Source: Arachnopeziza araneosa
Taxonomy: Eukaryota > Ascomycota > Leotiomycetes > Helotiales > Arachnopezizaceae
Reading direction: 5' to 3'
Assembly (NCBI GenBank): GCA_003988855.1
Contig: QYAI01000118.1
Span: 1 to 64,000 of the forward strand
DNA: 64,000 nt
The position numbers and the translations under genes were made by a program. How positions within the stretch are numbered: the first letter of the stretch is position 1; each line of letters starts with the position of its first letter. The notes beneath the pieces are model-generated. The model was not told where the DNA came from and made no database searches. It saw only the letters and a program-made list of their open reading frames with translations. Below are positions 1-12,469 of the stretch, one piece after another.

Positions 1-1585
1 ATTAGGCGAAAAATGGGCTTACAGGGGCTACAGCGCTATATAGTGGGTCCTACAGGGCATGCCCCTGTAGTGACATTACTTTTGACCGCGTTCTCCGTAG
101 TGGACGCCACGCAGGCACCTCTTCCGTTTTTAGAGTCGCAGCGAAATGAGACCCCAGCAGCAGCCTTACCAATGGCTCTCCCTCGAGCCTTCGGGAGCCA
201 GCGAGAGCCTCGAACCATCGCTCGAATCATCTACCGATATCTGCTCGTTGTCGCCGTGGAGCGACCTCAACATCTCGCAAATTCTTCCCAATATCAACGT
301 GCGAAAAGTCTGTCACAAATCAAGCACACGTGTGAACTGACTGCACGTCGATCCTGCACCGTGAAGGGGCGAAACATTACTTATGTAAAACAGGCACAAA
401 CTCAAATGAATATTGCACCCTTCTCCTCCCAATCTGAATTTGCACAAAACCCAGCACAGCACTCTATTTCTGCAGCTTCCCATATTGTGCACACCTGCTG
501 ACAGGCATCCCATCTGATTCTCACCGAGCAACACAGCACAACAGCACAGAGGCCATTTACCCCTAACCCATAACCTTAATTCGGGCATGGGCGGCCAATC
601 ATGGCCGGCGATGCGGCGACGGAGATTCTGTTCTTCCCACCACGACAGAATGAGCAGCTGGTCAGACGAACGTTGCCATTGGAAGTGCGAGGTGTCGATG
701 CAAACAGAAAGGGTCGCATGAGCCATCGGCACCTCTGCACCTGTCGATGTTACCGTGGGAATTGCGCGTTTTTGTCTTAGTCGGTGGCTTTCCTGGCGCA
801 AGCCACCAATAAACTTCTCAGCCACTAAGCAACCCTTCGTCCGATGTTGACCTTTTCATTTGCAGGTGCTGTATGCCTTGATTATGATACTATACGAAGT
901 CATCTGGAAGTCATCCGATCGTGGGCTCTTCATTTGGGCTAGAAATTGCCCTCTGCTGGAAATGACCTGAAATGACAGCATTTCGACAGTGTCGAATCGG
1001 CAGACGCTGCGAGAGATGGAGCGACCGCAGGCGGGATCCCGAGTCGTGGCTTCGCGCTTGCGGTGGGCTTGGTTGGCGCTTGTCGTGCTTTTTCTTGTTG
1101 ACCTTTGCAACCGCCAACGCCAAGGTGTGAAGTGGGCACGGGAAAGGAGGCCATGACCTAACTGGGCTGTCTTGGTGGCACATGGGCGCTGTCCATGTTC
1201 AATCGAGGGCGCAAGTAAGCGGACACGATTTCGCACTCAGGAGAGAAGCGTCACATGTGAGAGACGGGTCACGTGGAGCTGCATTACTCTCCTCTGCCTT
1301 GGAAGGAGATGCTATTTCCTTTTCATGGGAGAGTTCTCACATTCTACTCTAGCCGTGACCTCTGACCAATCCTTTTTCTTTTCACTTCATGTCACTATAA
1401 GTCACGTGCTCGTCTCTGCCCTGTTTCCCAAATCCCCATCTTATTAAGTAAGCCATGTTCCTTCTGGAACACTCGTGCGTTTCTAGTATATTTAGAATGC
1501 TTCTAGTGTCCATCTTTAAATAGTCCCAGGCTGGAACTGACTCTCATGATCTCGTACTCCCAAAACATACCTGAACATGTCCATC

Positions 1586-1618
1586 CAAGTCCGCTTTCAA
1601 GTCCGCTTTCAAGTCCGC
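1586..1618. repeat. 12-bp tandem repeat, nearly three copies
   Basis: The unit caagtccgcttt occurs at 1586 and 1598, and a partial third copy starts at 1610. It lies in non-coding sequence and has no obvious function. Confidence 0.8.
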
Positions 1619-2342
1619 AGTCCAAAATTACAGTTTCACTTGCACGTTTGATGTCTCGCACCTCCAGATGCTATTCCTGTCACTCAGATGTGGACGCGAG
1701 GCCGTCTTATTCCATTGCATTCGTTTCGTAACGAACACCTTAATAGCATATCAGAGCTTTGGAGATGGAGAATCAGATAAGATCCACTGCTAGCTCCCTT
1801 CTCATATCTGCACTTTCTGCTCCGCTTGCGTAGATGATGAATCTTGTCTCACTCTTCACCGACTCGAAATAACCTTAACCCCACCACTCCTCTCATCCGT
1901 ATGATTTCTCTTTTGCCTGCTCAGCTCTGGAGCAGGTGGTGGAGCGGGGTCAAACGCTCGCTGCGGTGAAGTCTCGGCAACTCGCCTTCCGGGTTAAGTT
2001 GATATTTACAGAAAGATGGGGAGAGGTCTTGCACACAACGAGACGGGATTTCAGCTGAAGATCACGCAACCTCCGCATGCTGGACTTCGTCTGCCAGGTA
2101 GCAGGTCGAGGTTTCTGGTATCGGCGTGTGATGAGCTGCATAGGCTCGACAGCCGTGATGCGTAAAACAGATACATGACCTCTCCATATCACGCAGCACG
2201 TCACTACCTCTTGCACATCCATCTTGCACATCTTCCATATCCTTCAGGCAGCATGCATCCAAGAAAGCCATCTCCGCTTGGAACTGCATAACATCACTTC
2301 TCCAATCACAGCGCACTCTCGTTCAAGCCATTGCTCTCAAAT

Positions 2343-2398
2343 TGTTTTGTTGCACGTCGACAGTGATCTTCGTGCGAGCTGAAGCTTCGAATTGGCTC
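2343..2398 (+). repeat. direct repeat copy 1 (partner at 2689-2744)
   Basis: About 56 bp match the segment at 2689-2744 with only a few mismatches; both contain gcgagctgaagcttcgaatt. Weaker similarity extends upstream (ccaatcaca...cactctc). The copies are about 346 bp apart, which suggests an old local duplication or a dispersed repeat remnant. Confidence 0.8.
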
Positions 2399-2688
2399 CT
2401 CTCCGAGCCCCTGCCAGTCCGGGCTGGAGCTAATATCTCGGTGTCATCAGCGTGGCATCAAGCCGAGCAACGTACCTAGGTACGTGATATACAAGTCTCA
2501 ACGCTGAACGGCGAGATTGTGTATATTCCCATCTTTTTTTCGTACACCACATTACTTTTTCCTACAAGACGAGCCTCGAATCAATCATCGTTTCCTCAGC
2601 GGTCCAAACAGAATCCCTTCTACATGAAACTCGCATCATATCGAGTCTCCAATCACATCCCACTCTCCATGTGCCAGCGCTATCTATC

Positions 2689-2744
2689 TGTTCTGTTGCA
2701 CGTCGAAAGTCATCTTCGTGCGAGCTGAAGCTTCGAATTGGCTC
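2689..2744 (+). repeat. direct repeat copy 2 (partner at 2343-2398)
   Basis: Second copy of the diverged duplication, in the same orientation as the first. No coding frame is shared convincingly between the two copies. Confidence 0.8.
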
Positions 2745-4576
2745 GATTACGACCCCCTACTCGTCCGATCTGCAGCTACTGGTCCACCGCCTAGAGCCCA
2801 AACCGTCTCCAAACGGTACAATACGTGGCTACGGCGTCGGCCGGCCGTCGGGACGGTTGCGGTATGTGGGCCATCTCGCACTCCAGTCCCCTACGGAGGA
2901 CAGCACATCTGGAGTTTATATCCGACGAGCTTGTTCCCAGCAAGCGATCACCAATCGCATCCGATACACTCTTCCGGTGGGAATATCTCTGTGCGAGATA
3001 TCCAATCATTTTCCTCTTTTTTGGGGGCAGGAGGGAGGGCGAGCTGGACGGTGAAGGTCAACTGGCAGGGGGTGCAGCTCTAAACGAAAAGCCCAATCAG
3101 GTCGTCGGATCACACCCGACGGACTGGAGACGAGCCGAATCGATTGGTCTGAAACTGCGCACCGCGACCTCTGAACGAAAGCACCAATTGAAAGATGGAG
3201 GAAATATAAATCGCGAGGGGATATCCTTGACTGACTTAAGTCCGACAGGTTTCGGCGATCCTGTCGCTCGTTTCTTTGGGGTTGTAAATAGCCCCTACTA
3301 ATCGAAATAGATGCAGTGAAGTAGTGACCGATAGACGTTGAAGCTGGGTCTTCTCACTGTGCCCTCCTAGAACATGGCGTGAGAGAATGGGAAGACTTCC
3401 TCAGTGCAGACGTCGCCAAAGGATCCTCATTTGCGGCTGACACGGCTTCGTTGCCCACTACCAACCAGCCTTCAGCTTCAGACAGAGACAGCGCCGTTCA
3501 AGCTAAGTGAATCTCTCCAGCTGGGGAAGTCCAGGTCTCAAGAACCCGGCAGAGTCTGTGTCACCTTCTTCCTAGAGATAATCGGAAGATTGGATTGTGA
3601 TAGTGATGGATCTGGGGTGTAGAGGTAAGTCTACAGTTCATGAGTCATTCATAGGACGTGACATTATTCATAACTCGTTTCAGGGCTCGATACTCCAGCT
3701 TTGATATTGGTTCTGTTCGAGGATTAGGTGCTGGTGTGACTAGTGCCCATCACAAAGCTAGATACAGTCGCTATCAACAGTTGCGTGATGGATGATGACC
3801 GAAGAGCCAGGAAATCCTGCCATCACGACAGACTCATGTCTCTTGGTATTGCGTGCTACCCAGTAGAGAATCATTTCCCATCGAGTCTGCCATCACCGTA
3901 TCCGCGTACACGCTTACCGTCATTAGATCATCTCGACACCGCAGGCATTTGCATGCCCAACCCACTGGACCATTCATCTCCCGCCGGCTATGGTACCGGC
4001 GTTGCGGTTCCTGATTCGACGATTCAGTTATGGCTACCCCTGGTTCTTGTTGCATGTCATGGTACGAAAGTAGAGTTCTGCACGTCTGCTGTCTTCCTCA
4101 GGAGAGGAGCTGAGTGATAGAATATTCGACTTTCTCGTTCCCTCCTATCTTGCCACGTAAAAGGTCATCACCAGACTCCCTCAATGTCGGCGAGCCTTTG
4201 TGCTCCACTGCGATACAAGTCTGGTTCTTGAGCTGTTTGAGTCGAGTTTTGGTGTGTCTTTACGGTAGATGCTTTGCCTCGGTGCACGATTGCTGCATTA
4301 CTAGGAGCGGATAGACGGATCGAGTTTCCATCACAGATCACCATTACAAGAACGACCGTGAGAGACGAAGCTCGGTTATATCGTCACCTACTTTCATTTA
4401 TGCAAGGGTAATAACAAGAGAAGATGAAATTCTCTTCCTGCGACTCAACCTTAAACATTTCACCAAGCTGCATTTACTTCCAGTGCGCCCATCTCACAAA
4501 AATACCTTTCCTCCCAACCCACGAAGATGCGTCCCCTCCACTCTCCTTTCCACCCGCCGCTAATCCAAAACTCGCA

Positions 4577-5023
4577 TCAAGCGTCTCTCTTCCGCGGCTG
4601 GGGATCAAGACTCGGATACTCGGTGTGCTTCTGCGTGAGCCGGTGATTCCTCGTCAAGAAACCAGACAGTCCCAGCGGACTAAAGGGGAGTTCCGTCTCG
4701 AGGGGTGTCTTTCCCTTGTCCTTCTTCGCATCCTCTTTTCCTCTGTCAGCACCTCTCTCGCTCTCCTCTTTCTCTGCAATCACGAAATCCAGACAGGCCC
4801 GCCACCCTCGCAGCCGCTGCAGCGTCTCGCCCTCGAACAGCCGCGTGTCGGTCGTGGAGAGGTCGCTCAGCGTGAGTTGGGCAGCGAGGCGTGCTTCGGC
4901 GGCTTGCAGGGAGGCATCCAGCTCGCTGCAGCGCGCGGAGAAGTGGTCGCGTTGCGCGGTCAGGATGCCGATCTCTTCTGCCGTGAGGTGCATGTCTTCC
5001 GAGCCTCGCTGTTCAGGATCCAT
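4577..5023 (-). CDS. hypothetical small coiled-coil protein
   Basis: A 148-residue frame starts at the ATG at 5023 (MDPEQRGSED). The frame is open further upstream, but this ATG opens an acidic, well-composed protein. Residues 10-50 are rich in Ala, Leu, Glu and Arg with heptad-like spacing (AEEIGILTAQRDHFSARC, LDASLQAAEARLAAQL), which predicts a coiled coil. The middle is charged (Glu/Lys/Asp) and the tail basic and Pro-rich. No catalytic motif is visible and I do not recognise a family. The length and clean composition favour a real gene, but the opposite strand is also open here, so a chance frame is possible. Confidence 0.45.
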   Translation of the reverse strand: MDPEQRGSEDMHLTAEEIGILTAQRDHFSARCSELDASLQAAEARLAAQLTLSDLSTTDTRLFEGETLQRLRGWRACLDFVIAEKEESERGADRGKEDAKKDKGKTPLETELPFSPLGLSGFLTRNHRLTQKHTEYPSLDPQPRKRDA

Positions 5024-5736
5024 GGCGGAGGCTGATCTGTTGTGATGTCGCTCCCACGCAGAAAACGAAACGCGGTTCGAAACGTCAGAGACGCCAAGAG
5101 AAACTTTACAATCGAGACTACCTTGAGCAATGGAGCAGATGAGACCAGCAGATATATCCTTCATAAACACCACCTCACCCTCTCCCCCTCAGGCAACAAA
5201 ACAAAGCAAAGCAAACAAGCCAAGCAAACAAGCCACGAAACCAGGCACCCACCCGATGAGTCAAGGCAGCAAAAGAAACAAACGTGTCCAGAGCATCCTG
5301 TACCGTGTCGGAGAGGAGAGGTGTTTCGAGAGGCAGCAAGCAAGCTTTGGCGCCAACTCGGGAATCAGCATCGCTAGTCGCGAATCGAAACTGCGAACTG
5401 CAACAAAGCGGCGGCCGGGGAGCGGGTGGGTCATGTGACTTGCGGGAGGGAGGGACGGCAGGGTGTCGGTTTTTGGGGCGGTTGGATGGATGGATGGGTT
5501 GGGTGGAGTCTTGGAGAGGAGAGAGAGGGAGAAGGAGATTGGGTTGGGAGGAGGGGGGAGCTGGTGGTGGTGTCGGTGTCGAGGATTCGATATCACGTGT
5601 TCTGTCTCTGCTTTAGTGTCATAGTGAAGGATGTAGTGAGGGTCTTTGACTTGTGACATCTGTCATCTTTTTGAAAGGAGATGGATGCAATCTGGCTAAG
5701 CAACCTATTGGTATTGTTCAATCTCAGCGCGTCAGA
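5024..5736. other. intergenic, purine/pyrimidine-skewed
   Basis: Between the coiled-coil gene and the amidase 3' end. It includes an A/C-rich run (about 5180-5290) and a G-rich purine run on the plus strand (about 5430-5580). Nothing coding is supported. Confidence 0.5.
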
Positions 5737-7047
5737 TCATCCAGTCCTCAGAGTTGAAGTGTCCTTCTGCTCTGCCACGCCCTCGCTTGCGGGCTGAACG
5801 ACATCCCTCTCAATCCACCTGATCTCACACGCCTTCGGATCCATGATGCATGCAAAATGGGTGCACTCGTTCCGGACTGGATATGTGGACATCCACTTCC
5901 TCAGCAGGACTTCCTTCACCAAGGGGGGTCTGAGGTCCCCTGCCCTCACCCCGTCATCCCGCAGCTTCTTCTCGTGCCGCCTCCGCAGACTGTTCCACTT
6001 CTTCACCAGGCAGTCCATCCGGTCCTCGCTCTCCTCGAGCCATCCCTCGATGCTGAAGATGCCTGCCGTCGGCCGGGGATGCTGGGCCGGCCGGGGATGG
6101 CCGACCACGTCCGTGTCGTGGTTCGTCTGGGCGATGAATTCTCTCGATGAGCGCATCTCGGTCCGGTTGAGGTCTTTCTCCAGGACTGTCGTTGTCAATC
6201 CATCACACAAGGTCAGGTAGCACGGCGCGGTGCGTGTAGCTGCGAGCCGGTCGACTGTCGCTGTTAGTGATTCTTGGACCTGGGCTGGATGAGGAAATAT
6301 CAGATCCCGGATGATCGATGGGGTTCCGGGACGGATCCCTAGGAGGACCTGGAGTTGATGGAATCGTAGCGCCATCAGCGTGCAGTCGTGGTTGGGTCGA
6401 AAGTTGAGCGAGACGGAGAGGTCGTCCCTGGTGAGAGATGAGCACGTGGCCAATATAAAGTGGCAGACCTACCGAACGCCAGTCAGGACTCCAACCATTC
6501 CAGCATAGGTAATGGATTTTGCCATCACTCGATCTGGATTTGGGGATCTCGACTCGATAAACTCCAAGACCACAAGGATGCTCCGCAACTCGTCCATTCC
6601 CCAGTCCATCGATCGAAAATGCAGCATCCTCTCTCGGCCCTCGAAATCCTCCCACTCCTTGTCTCGGTCTTCTTCCACGTCCACCATGACCGCACCACTC
6701 GTACATCCTAGGAGCGAGTCGAGGATCACGTTCAGGCCGATGATGAAATAGAGCGGGACCCCGCTTGCTTTACATATGCCTCTGATCTCCTCTGTCTGCT
6801 CTCGGGAGAAGACCTTCCTGAGAAAAAGAGCCGATAGTCCCTCTACGGCGCTCCTCAACCACGCCCATGGGATGAAGGTGGCGAGCAGGTCGCCAAAGAC
6901 TGGTGTACATGCGCGCATCCGCGGTCCCATCTCCTGGCACAGCTGGACATAGCGCTCGCTCGGTGGGAGCGACAGATCGATGCGGTAGACGGGCAACGGC
7001 GACCCATTGCGCGACGCAAGATCTGTCAGCGCCATGGCTTGGGACAT
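5737..7047 (-). CDS. acid ceramidase/NAAA-like linear amide hydrolase
   Basis: Two exons, 7047-6473 and 6427-5737, are joined across a 45-nt intron (GTAGGT..CAG) and give 421 residues. The protein resembles the fungal acid ceramidase / N-acylethanolamine acid amidase group of N-terminal nucleophile hydrolases, which cleave amide bonds in lipids such as ceramides or N-acylethanolamines. The presumed nucleophile is Cys115 in LLGCTSG. It is followed by HFRSMDWGM (about 143-151) and, after the splice, SVSLNFR, both typical of the family. No clear signal peptide precedes the domain, so a lysosomal-type location is not assured. Intact, with normal codon use. Substrate specificity cannot be read from the sequence. 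Confidence 0.85.
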
Positions 7048-7441
7048 TGAAGCCGCTCGATCCTGTCGGCGAAGTTGGAGATGGAAGATTCGAGACGCGT
7101 GATGGAGAAGATATTTAAAAGGTAGGCAGCCCGGATTCAGCCACCGCTCGGACTGTCAGGCCTTGGATGGAAATGTATCATGGGGGGGAGCATTCTCGCT
7201 AAGATGCAAGGTGTGATTTAAGCATTGCCGAGAGCTTCCAGAAGTCTTCTGTCAGATACATATGCCGATGGGCATCGCATTGCCGATAGCCATGCGCTGT
7301 GTATGCGGTGCACAAAAAGGAATGATGTTGATGGGTGGGTGGGTAAAAGGATGTTGATTCTTCAGAAGGGAATCCGACGTGAAACCCTTTTTTATACACA
7401 CACTCCAGCTGCTCCTTCCCGATTCGTCCATACGCCGTCAC
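7048..7441. other. divergent intergenic region
   Basis: Separates the amidase start (minus strand) from the basic ORF (plus strand), so it probably holds both promoters. The motif gatgttgattcttca at about 7350 recurs near 12037. Confidence 0.5.
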
Positions 7442-7961
7442 ATGATGGTAGCGGTTCGCTTAATCAGAACAATGCGCACAACCAATTCGTCTTTTCTCCG
7501 CCACCGCACAAAACAACAACCCAATCATCATCATGGAGGAACGCCAGGAGACGAGGCTGACAGCCATCAGCATCCATCACGCCCGTGGAAACGGAGCCAG
7601 AACAGGAGAAGGCAGACCAACGAGCACCGGTCCCAGCGACGCCACGACCGATCCGACGCTCGGGAGGAGAGAACCGTTCGGGACGAACAGCTGGCGACGG
7701 CGAAAGCCAAGGCCAAGAAGTCCAGACAGGCACTGAGGAGGCTGCAGAAGGAAAATGCCGATCCGGAGATTATTACCGGACAGGAAGCGCTTGTTAGAGG
7801 ATTTGAGGGCGTGCTGCAAAAGCTGAAAGGTCCGGCTGGTGAAGAGCTGACGGCGGAGGAGGAAGATCTTTTACGTGGGCGCGTATGTACTTTGCTGAGA
7901 TCGACCTAACTATTTTTAGAACGTTTACCTTGACTTCTCCTGCACTCCCCTCTGCCGCTAG
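7442..7961 (+). CDS. hypothetical basic coiled-coil protein
   Basis: A frame from the tandem ATGs at 7442 runs through a strongly basic His/Arg-rich segment into an Ala/Lys/Arg/Glu helix (DEQLATAKAKAKKSRQALRR), and then an acidic segment. A good intron follows: GTATGT at 7881 and cctaactatttttag ending at 7919. It joins GGR to NVYLDFSCTPLCR and a TAG at 7959-7961. The 3' splice looks real, but the start is unsure: an ATG with good context at 7533 lies in another frame. The helix resembles a basic region plus coiled coil but has no bZIP signature. Family not recognised. Confidence 0.4.
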
Positions 7962-8384
7962 TGGTTCACCACGTAGCGAAGTTGGGGAGAACGCTAGGTA
8001 ATTTCGTCAACAATACTAGTGAGGTTGATTTTGATCATGATGCATATGCTGCGCATTTCGATGATAATGGGCAGCGGGTATGTGAAGGCGTAGAAGGTTG
8101 ACTGAGAAGATACCAATGGTGTTTTTGTTGTTCTGGCTGTAAGATAAGCTGATAGATCAATCATGCTCCGGGGTGTATAGTTAAAATCTCATTCATAAAA
8201 AATACATTTTCAATACTAATAAGCTCTCATCATAGTCAAAACGCAATTGATTTCATGAGATTTTACATTAGGTCCATTTTGCACATCTATATTGCCCGCA
8301 GCCCACATGTTAACTACCTCGGTAGAACAATCCGGCCCCATTCATTATATAAATTTTCGCTCCTCTTAATCAACAATCATGGCA
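7962..8384. other. intergenic, AT-rich
   Basis: Convergent 3' region between the basic ORF and the carboxylesterase. No coding signal seen. Confidence 0.5.
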
Positions 8385-10133
8385 TCACGCATACGGAGCC
8401 GCCTGCCAGTAATCACACCTCTGACTCGGCGGGATTACCTCCTCGGCCGTCAGGTTCGAGTACTCCAAAATCCGGACCGCGGACGCACTCCCGTACATGG
8501 GAAACGGCGGCACCTTCCTCCTGTTCGGATCACCCGAGATGACGAAGTTGACGAGGTAGTCCTGAAAGATGTTTGCCAGGGTGGCGTTGACGGGATTGCC
8601 CTCGTCGCTCGTGGTCGTGTCGCCGTTGAAGAAGGTGTAGGCGATATCCTCGCCGTGCAGGCCCGGCGGCGCCGCGAAGATGTAGGCGTATGTTCTGTTG
8701 AGGAAGGCCGTGTTGAGGAACTGTGTGTTGCAAGCGATGGTGCTATCGCTAGTGAAGATGGCCGTGCGCTGTAGCTGCGAGGTGTACCCGTAGTTCCCGC
8801 TGAAGTCGGGCGGGTAGAGTGTTGAGGTTATGTAGGTTAGCTGGGCGGTGCTGGCGGTGGGGAAGAGCTCGGCGACGGATTGTACGAAGGTGCTCTGGTT
8901 CTGGATGAAGGGGGGCGTGAAGAGGAGGCCTTCGTCCGAGTTGTGGCCTACCATCACGTCGACTGAGGAGTCGAAGTGCCCGTTTGCGAGACTGATGCCT
9001 GGGAGGGTGGGCACGTATGTGCCGTCGACCACGGGACCGAATGTGAAGGTGCCATATTGGGAGTTGCCGACGATGATGGAGTTGACGTCTTGTAAAGCTT
9101 GATATGGTAGGTTTCGCAGATCTTCTGCCGAGTCTATACTGGTGTTGGAGATCTGCGAAGCAGTTTCCAGTGCTAATTGGAAAATCCCCTTTTCTTGCAC
9201 TGGGAGAGTGGGTTGAAATGCAGGACTCTGGAGAATGGCCCGACGGAACGGGGCCTTGGTCTGTCTTGTATCACCATGGGCCGTGATATGGTGCATGATC
9301 GACCCAGCTCCGGCAGATTCTCCCATAACCGTCACACGTGTGGCATCCCCGCCGAAATGATGGATATTATCCTGCACCCAATTGAATGCCAGTAGCTGAT
9401 CCAGGAGGCCAGCATTGGGCGTGATCTCGTCCGATCCCGAGAGCCAGCCAAACAGACCCAGGCGGTAGTTGATCGCTACGAACACCGCCCCGTTCTGATG
9501 GTCGTCAAAGCTGCGTTCGAGTAACCCGGCCGGGCTGCCAGAATCGTCGACTTTGTCTCCGGCGACGTATCCTCCGCCGTACAGCCATATCACGACGGGG
9601 GCTGGGGATCCCCCACCGAAGACCGACTGAGGGACGACGACGTCGAGAAATAAGCAGTCCTCCGAAGTCCGGGGGTCTTGTGACGGGATATTCGACGGGG
9701 TGATCTGGGGTATCTTCAGCGTACTCAGATTCGCGCCAGCCAGGAACTCTTCCGCATATGCCCCCCATGCTAGCTTGGGATCAGCCATGAAGTGTAGAAA
9801 CAGACAGATTGCAAAGAGCTACTCACCTGGATTCGCTTGCGGGCATATCACGCCGTTCTGGCCATCATTGATGGTTGCGTTTCGCACCGTCGGCGCCAAC
9901 GGAGCCGCAAATCGAAGTCCACCTACCGGCGGTTGAGCATATCGGATGTTGGAGAAGTTCAGATATGGGTGGTCTCCGGAGGCGTTTAACGTGGCCTGGA
10001 TGACTGAGACGCCGAGGTCGACAATCGGGAGGGGACTGCTAGTGTCTGTGACGGGAGCGGCAGCTGTCGCGGATAGTTGGAGAGAAACCAGGGCGAGCAG
10101 GCCAAGTTGTGGCCTTTCTGTGAGGAGTCTCAT
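8385..10133 (-). CDS. secreted type-B carboxylesterase/lipase
   Basis: Two exons, 10133-9827 and 9769-8385, are joined across a 57-nt intron (GTGAGT..CTAG) and give 563 residues. The first 26 residues are a signal peptide ending near ATAAAP, so the enzyme is exported. It is an alpha/beta hydrolase of the cholinesterase/carboxylesterase group, acting on ester bonds. Visible motifs: the first-half signature EDCLFLDVVVP, the oxyanion-hole YGGGY (about 166-170), the nucleophile Ser254 in VMGESAG, the acid in HNSDEGLLF and the catalytic His region GLHGEDIAYTF. Length and order fit the family. Intact. The substrate could be lipid, plant ester or a secondary metabolite; nothing nearby decides. Confidence 0.93.
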
Positions 10134-11153
10134 TCCTGTAGTGATACGAAATATAAACTATAAGATCTCTCGGTTTTTTGAAAGAGTATGTGACTTGCGA
10201 GTGAATAAAAGTTATTTCCAAACGCGAGACGGGAGTAATGTACAGAGAGCAGCCAGGTGATGAGAGTGGGTATGTGAGTGCAGAGGAGAACATCTTGCAG
10301 GTAGGCGGTCTCTTATATCTCACAGTGCTCCCCTTTCGAGCCCTCATTCTACCGTGCTGTCGGTTGAGAGCCCGCCTCTGCCACGCCTTCGCGCCACCAA
10401 TCCGCACTCTGACATTTCCACGAGCAGCGCCGATCCCAGAGCTTGGTCATCCAAAGCCGACTAAGAAAAGCTTGGTTTTGCAATGGGCGCGGCAAGTATT
10501 ACCAATGGGCAGCCGGATGGATGTGGTAAACAGCACAGAATCAAGCGTCTGTGGTGTTGGTAAGCACTAATTCTCGCCTTGACGTTGATAAGGGGGCCAG
10601 TTTGGGTTTCCACGATGCGGCTGCGCCGCTGCATCCTCGCTTCCCGCGCCCGCTGATCCATGACGCCGGCTTGGCAGATCTCGCCAGATGCGGTTACCAA
10701 GATGCAGCGTTAAACTGAGATGGGTTAAGGGGTTTTCTTCTGCGTGGGTGATGCTGCCGTAGACGGAATCTGAGAGCTGCGGACATAGCCATGGACTGTG
10801 ATTCTCGACGCCCTTCGGTCTGAGTCAGCGCTTCTGTCGCATCGCTCACCGTCATTTGGGATGGCGAATAGTTGCGTCAAGTATTGTGAGGTTTTGCTGT
10901 TCCAATTCGAGCTTGATCTCATGGTAAGAGTTTCTGTGAATTATATTTACAATCATTGCTTATCTCAACAATAGAGGGATACATGCCTAGGTAACTAGCA
11001 TATTCCAGCGGGGTTCCTGCAGTGAACTGACCCATCATCTCCCACCAATTAGGACGCCTTAGCGACAGGCATTCGGATTGCTTAGTCCTAGCGAAACTTG
11101 GTCAAAGAGGAGCTCTCCTGCATCAGAACATGTGGTCTGCGACGAGAAGCAGG
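10134..11153. other. intergenic, no gene seen
   Basis: Upstream of the carboxylesterase start. Only short unsupported frames occur. Confidence 0.5.
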
Positions 11154-11785
11154 TCAGTGTAAACTTGATGGCGACAGTTTCGGTGGGAGCCGTATAGGTT
11201 GAGTAAGGTATGGGGTATTAGGTGCCATCCTCCCAATTCCATACGTACTTCGCATGAAATAATCCGTCAGATTCCAGTAGTTGGATGTGGTGGCTACAGT
11301 GACCGTGGTCGGGGTCGAAAACAGACAGGAGCATGCGCTGCTTGCTCGGTATGTACCTGGAGCATTTTTACTCGACGTGCATGAGAGAAGAATGAGACTC
11401 TCGATTGGCAACGCCGTTGCAATATCTTGCGTGCGCTTACACAAGACTATTTGATCGGATGTGTAGGTGCTTGTGTAGAAGGCCGTTGTAGTATTCGTCC
11501 CAACAAGCTGTCTAGCAGTCGAGGGACTTGGCACCGTGGTTGAAGATAGCCAAGCAGTTATTGTAACGGTGCTTGGGGTGTATGAGATTAAATTCGTGCA
11601 GTATGCTGTAGCAGACGCAGGTCTATTCGTTAATAGACGGAGGCAGTCATCTATTTGTGTTAGGACTAGAGTACGAGTATTGCTCTTGATATTATCATAA
11701 CTTACTCGCATTGCATGTCGCGGCCCAAGCTGAGCGAGGACATTCTTGGGAGCAGCAAGGATTGTGACTGTGCTCATGCCGTGTA
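11154..11785 (-). pseudogene. remnant or partial secreted Ser/Thr-rich protein
   Basis: Removing a clear 55-nt intron (GTAAGT at 11705 to cctaacacaaatag at 11651) joins frames to read AATCNANDCLRLL. This CN..NDCLR signature is common near the N-terminus of fungal extracellular proteins. It continues into Thr/Ser-rich sequence (TPSTVTITAW, SACSCLFSTPTTVTVATT) with paired cysteines. No ATG or signal peptide is found in the joined upstream frame before a stop. A further intron near GTACGT (about 11247) is likely but its acceptor is unclear. It is therefore either 5'-truncated, a multi-exon gene I could not complete, or decayed. Confidence 0.5.
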
Positions 11786-12469
11786 TTTATGGGTTGAGCT
11801 CAATCGTGGTTTGTGGCTCAGCTCTAAGCCACCGTTGGGTCCCCTTTCCAGAATGGCTGGCTGAAGACGAAAAGACTGGTTTACAGATATCGGGAAACAT
11901 GTTGGTATTTCAGAGTTCTCTTGAAAGGCGGCGATGCTGTGTGATCATATCGTCGCTGCTAGTTACCTGCTGAGCGAATGCATAATGACTAAGTCTCGCT
12001 TAGAAAAAGAGGTTGATTCGATAGGTAGGAAAAGTGATGTTGATTCTTCAAGAGGGAAGCTATCTACCCATATAGTCTAGCTTTCTACTCTTCGAATGCA
12101 TCAGGCTTGCACACAACTTCGTTCCCTTACATCCAGCAACATTTCCTTTACTTCACAACTGCAATATCACATAGCGTAGTGGCATAAACCAGGCTACTCC
12201 AGGAATCCTTGCAAAACTAGCCCTACACCAACTATTCATACTCAGATGCTCAAATTGAAGAAATAATGTAAATTTCCAGCCATGAACTGTGTTGGTACAA
12301 TCACGTGCCAACACATCAAACCGAATTGGTCAGGCAGCCAGAATCCCATAAGGATTCTCCAGCTGCCTCCATCCAAGTTTGACGCAGCACAACTTCAACA
12401 ACCATTAGCTTGCGTAACTCATCGCTTCTTTCAGGTCTCATCGTTCGCTTAATCATCCTCGAGCCCCAA
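11786..12469. other. intergenic, AT-rich
   Basis: No gene supported. The motif gatgttgattcttca near 12037 matches a copy near 7350. Confidence 0.45.

Larger units (their letters stand above)
1..4576. other. gene-poor stretch, no convincing gene
   Basis: Short open frames exist on both strands, but none shows a recognisable motif, a sensible start context or splice-joined continuity. The stretch holds a 12-bp tandem repeat near 1586 and a diverged direct duplication (2343 and 2689), each listed separately. It could include promoter sequence or decayed repeats. Confidence 0.5.

Noticed and set aside
313..825. 170-residue minus-strand frame near the left end
   Set aside because: Cys/Trp-rich and without start context, motif or splice support; treated as chance.
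4424..5045. Plus-strand frames of 203 and 109 residues over 4424-5045
   Set aside because: They mirror the minus-strand coiled-coil gene and have skewed composition without motifs.
7345..12060. gatgttgattcttca shared by 7350 and 12037 as a mobile element pair
   Set aside because: Similarity covers only about 25 bp, too short to support an element.
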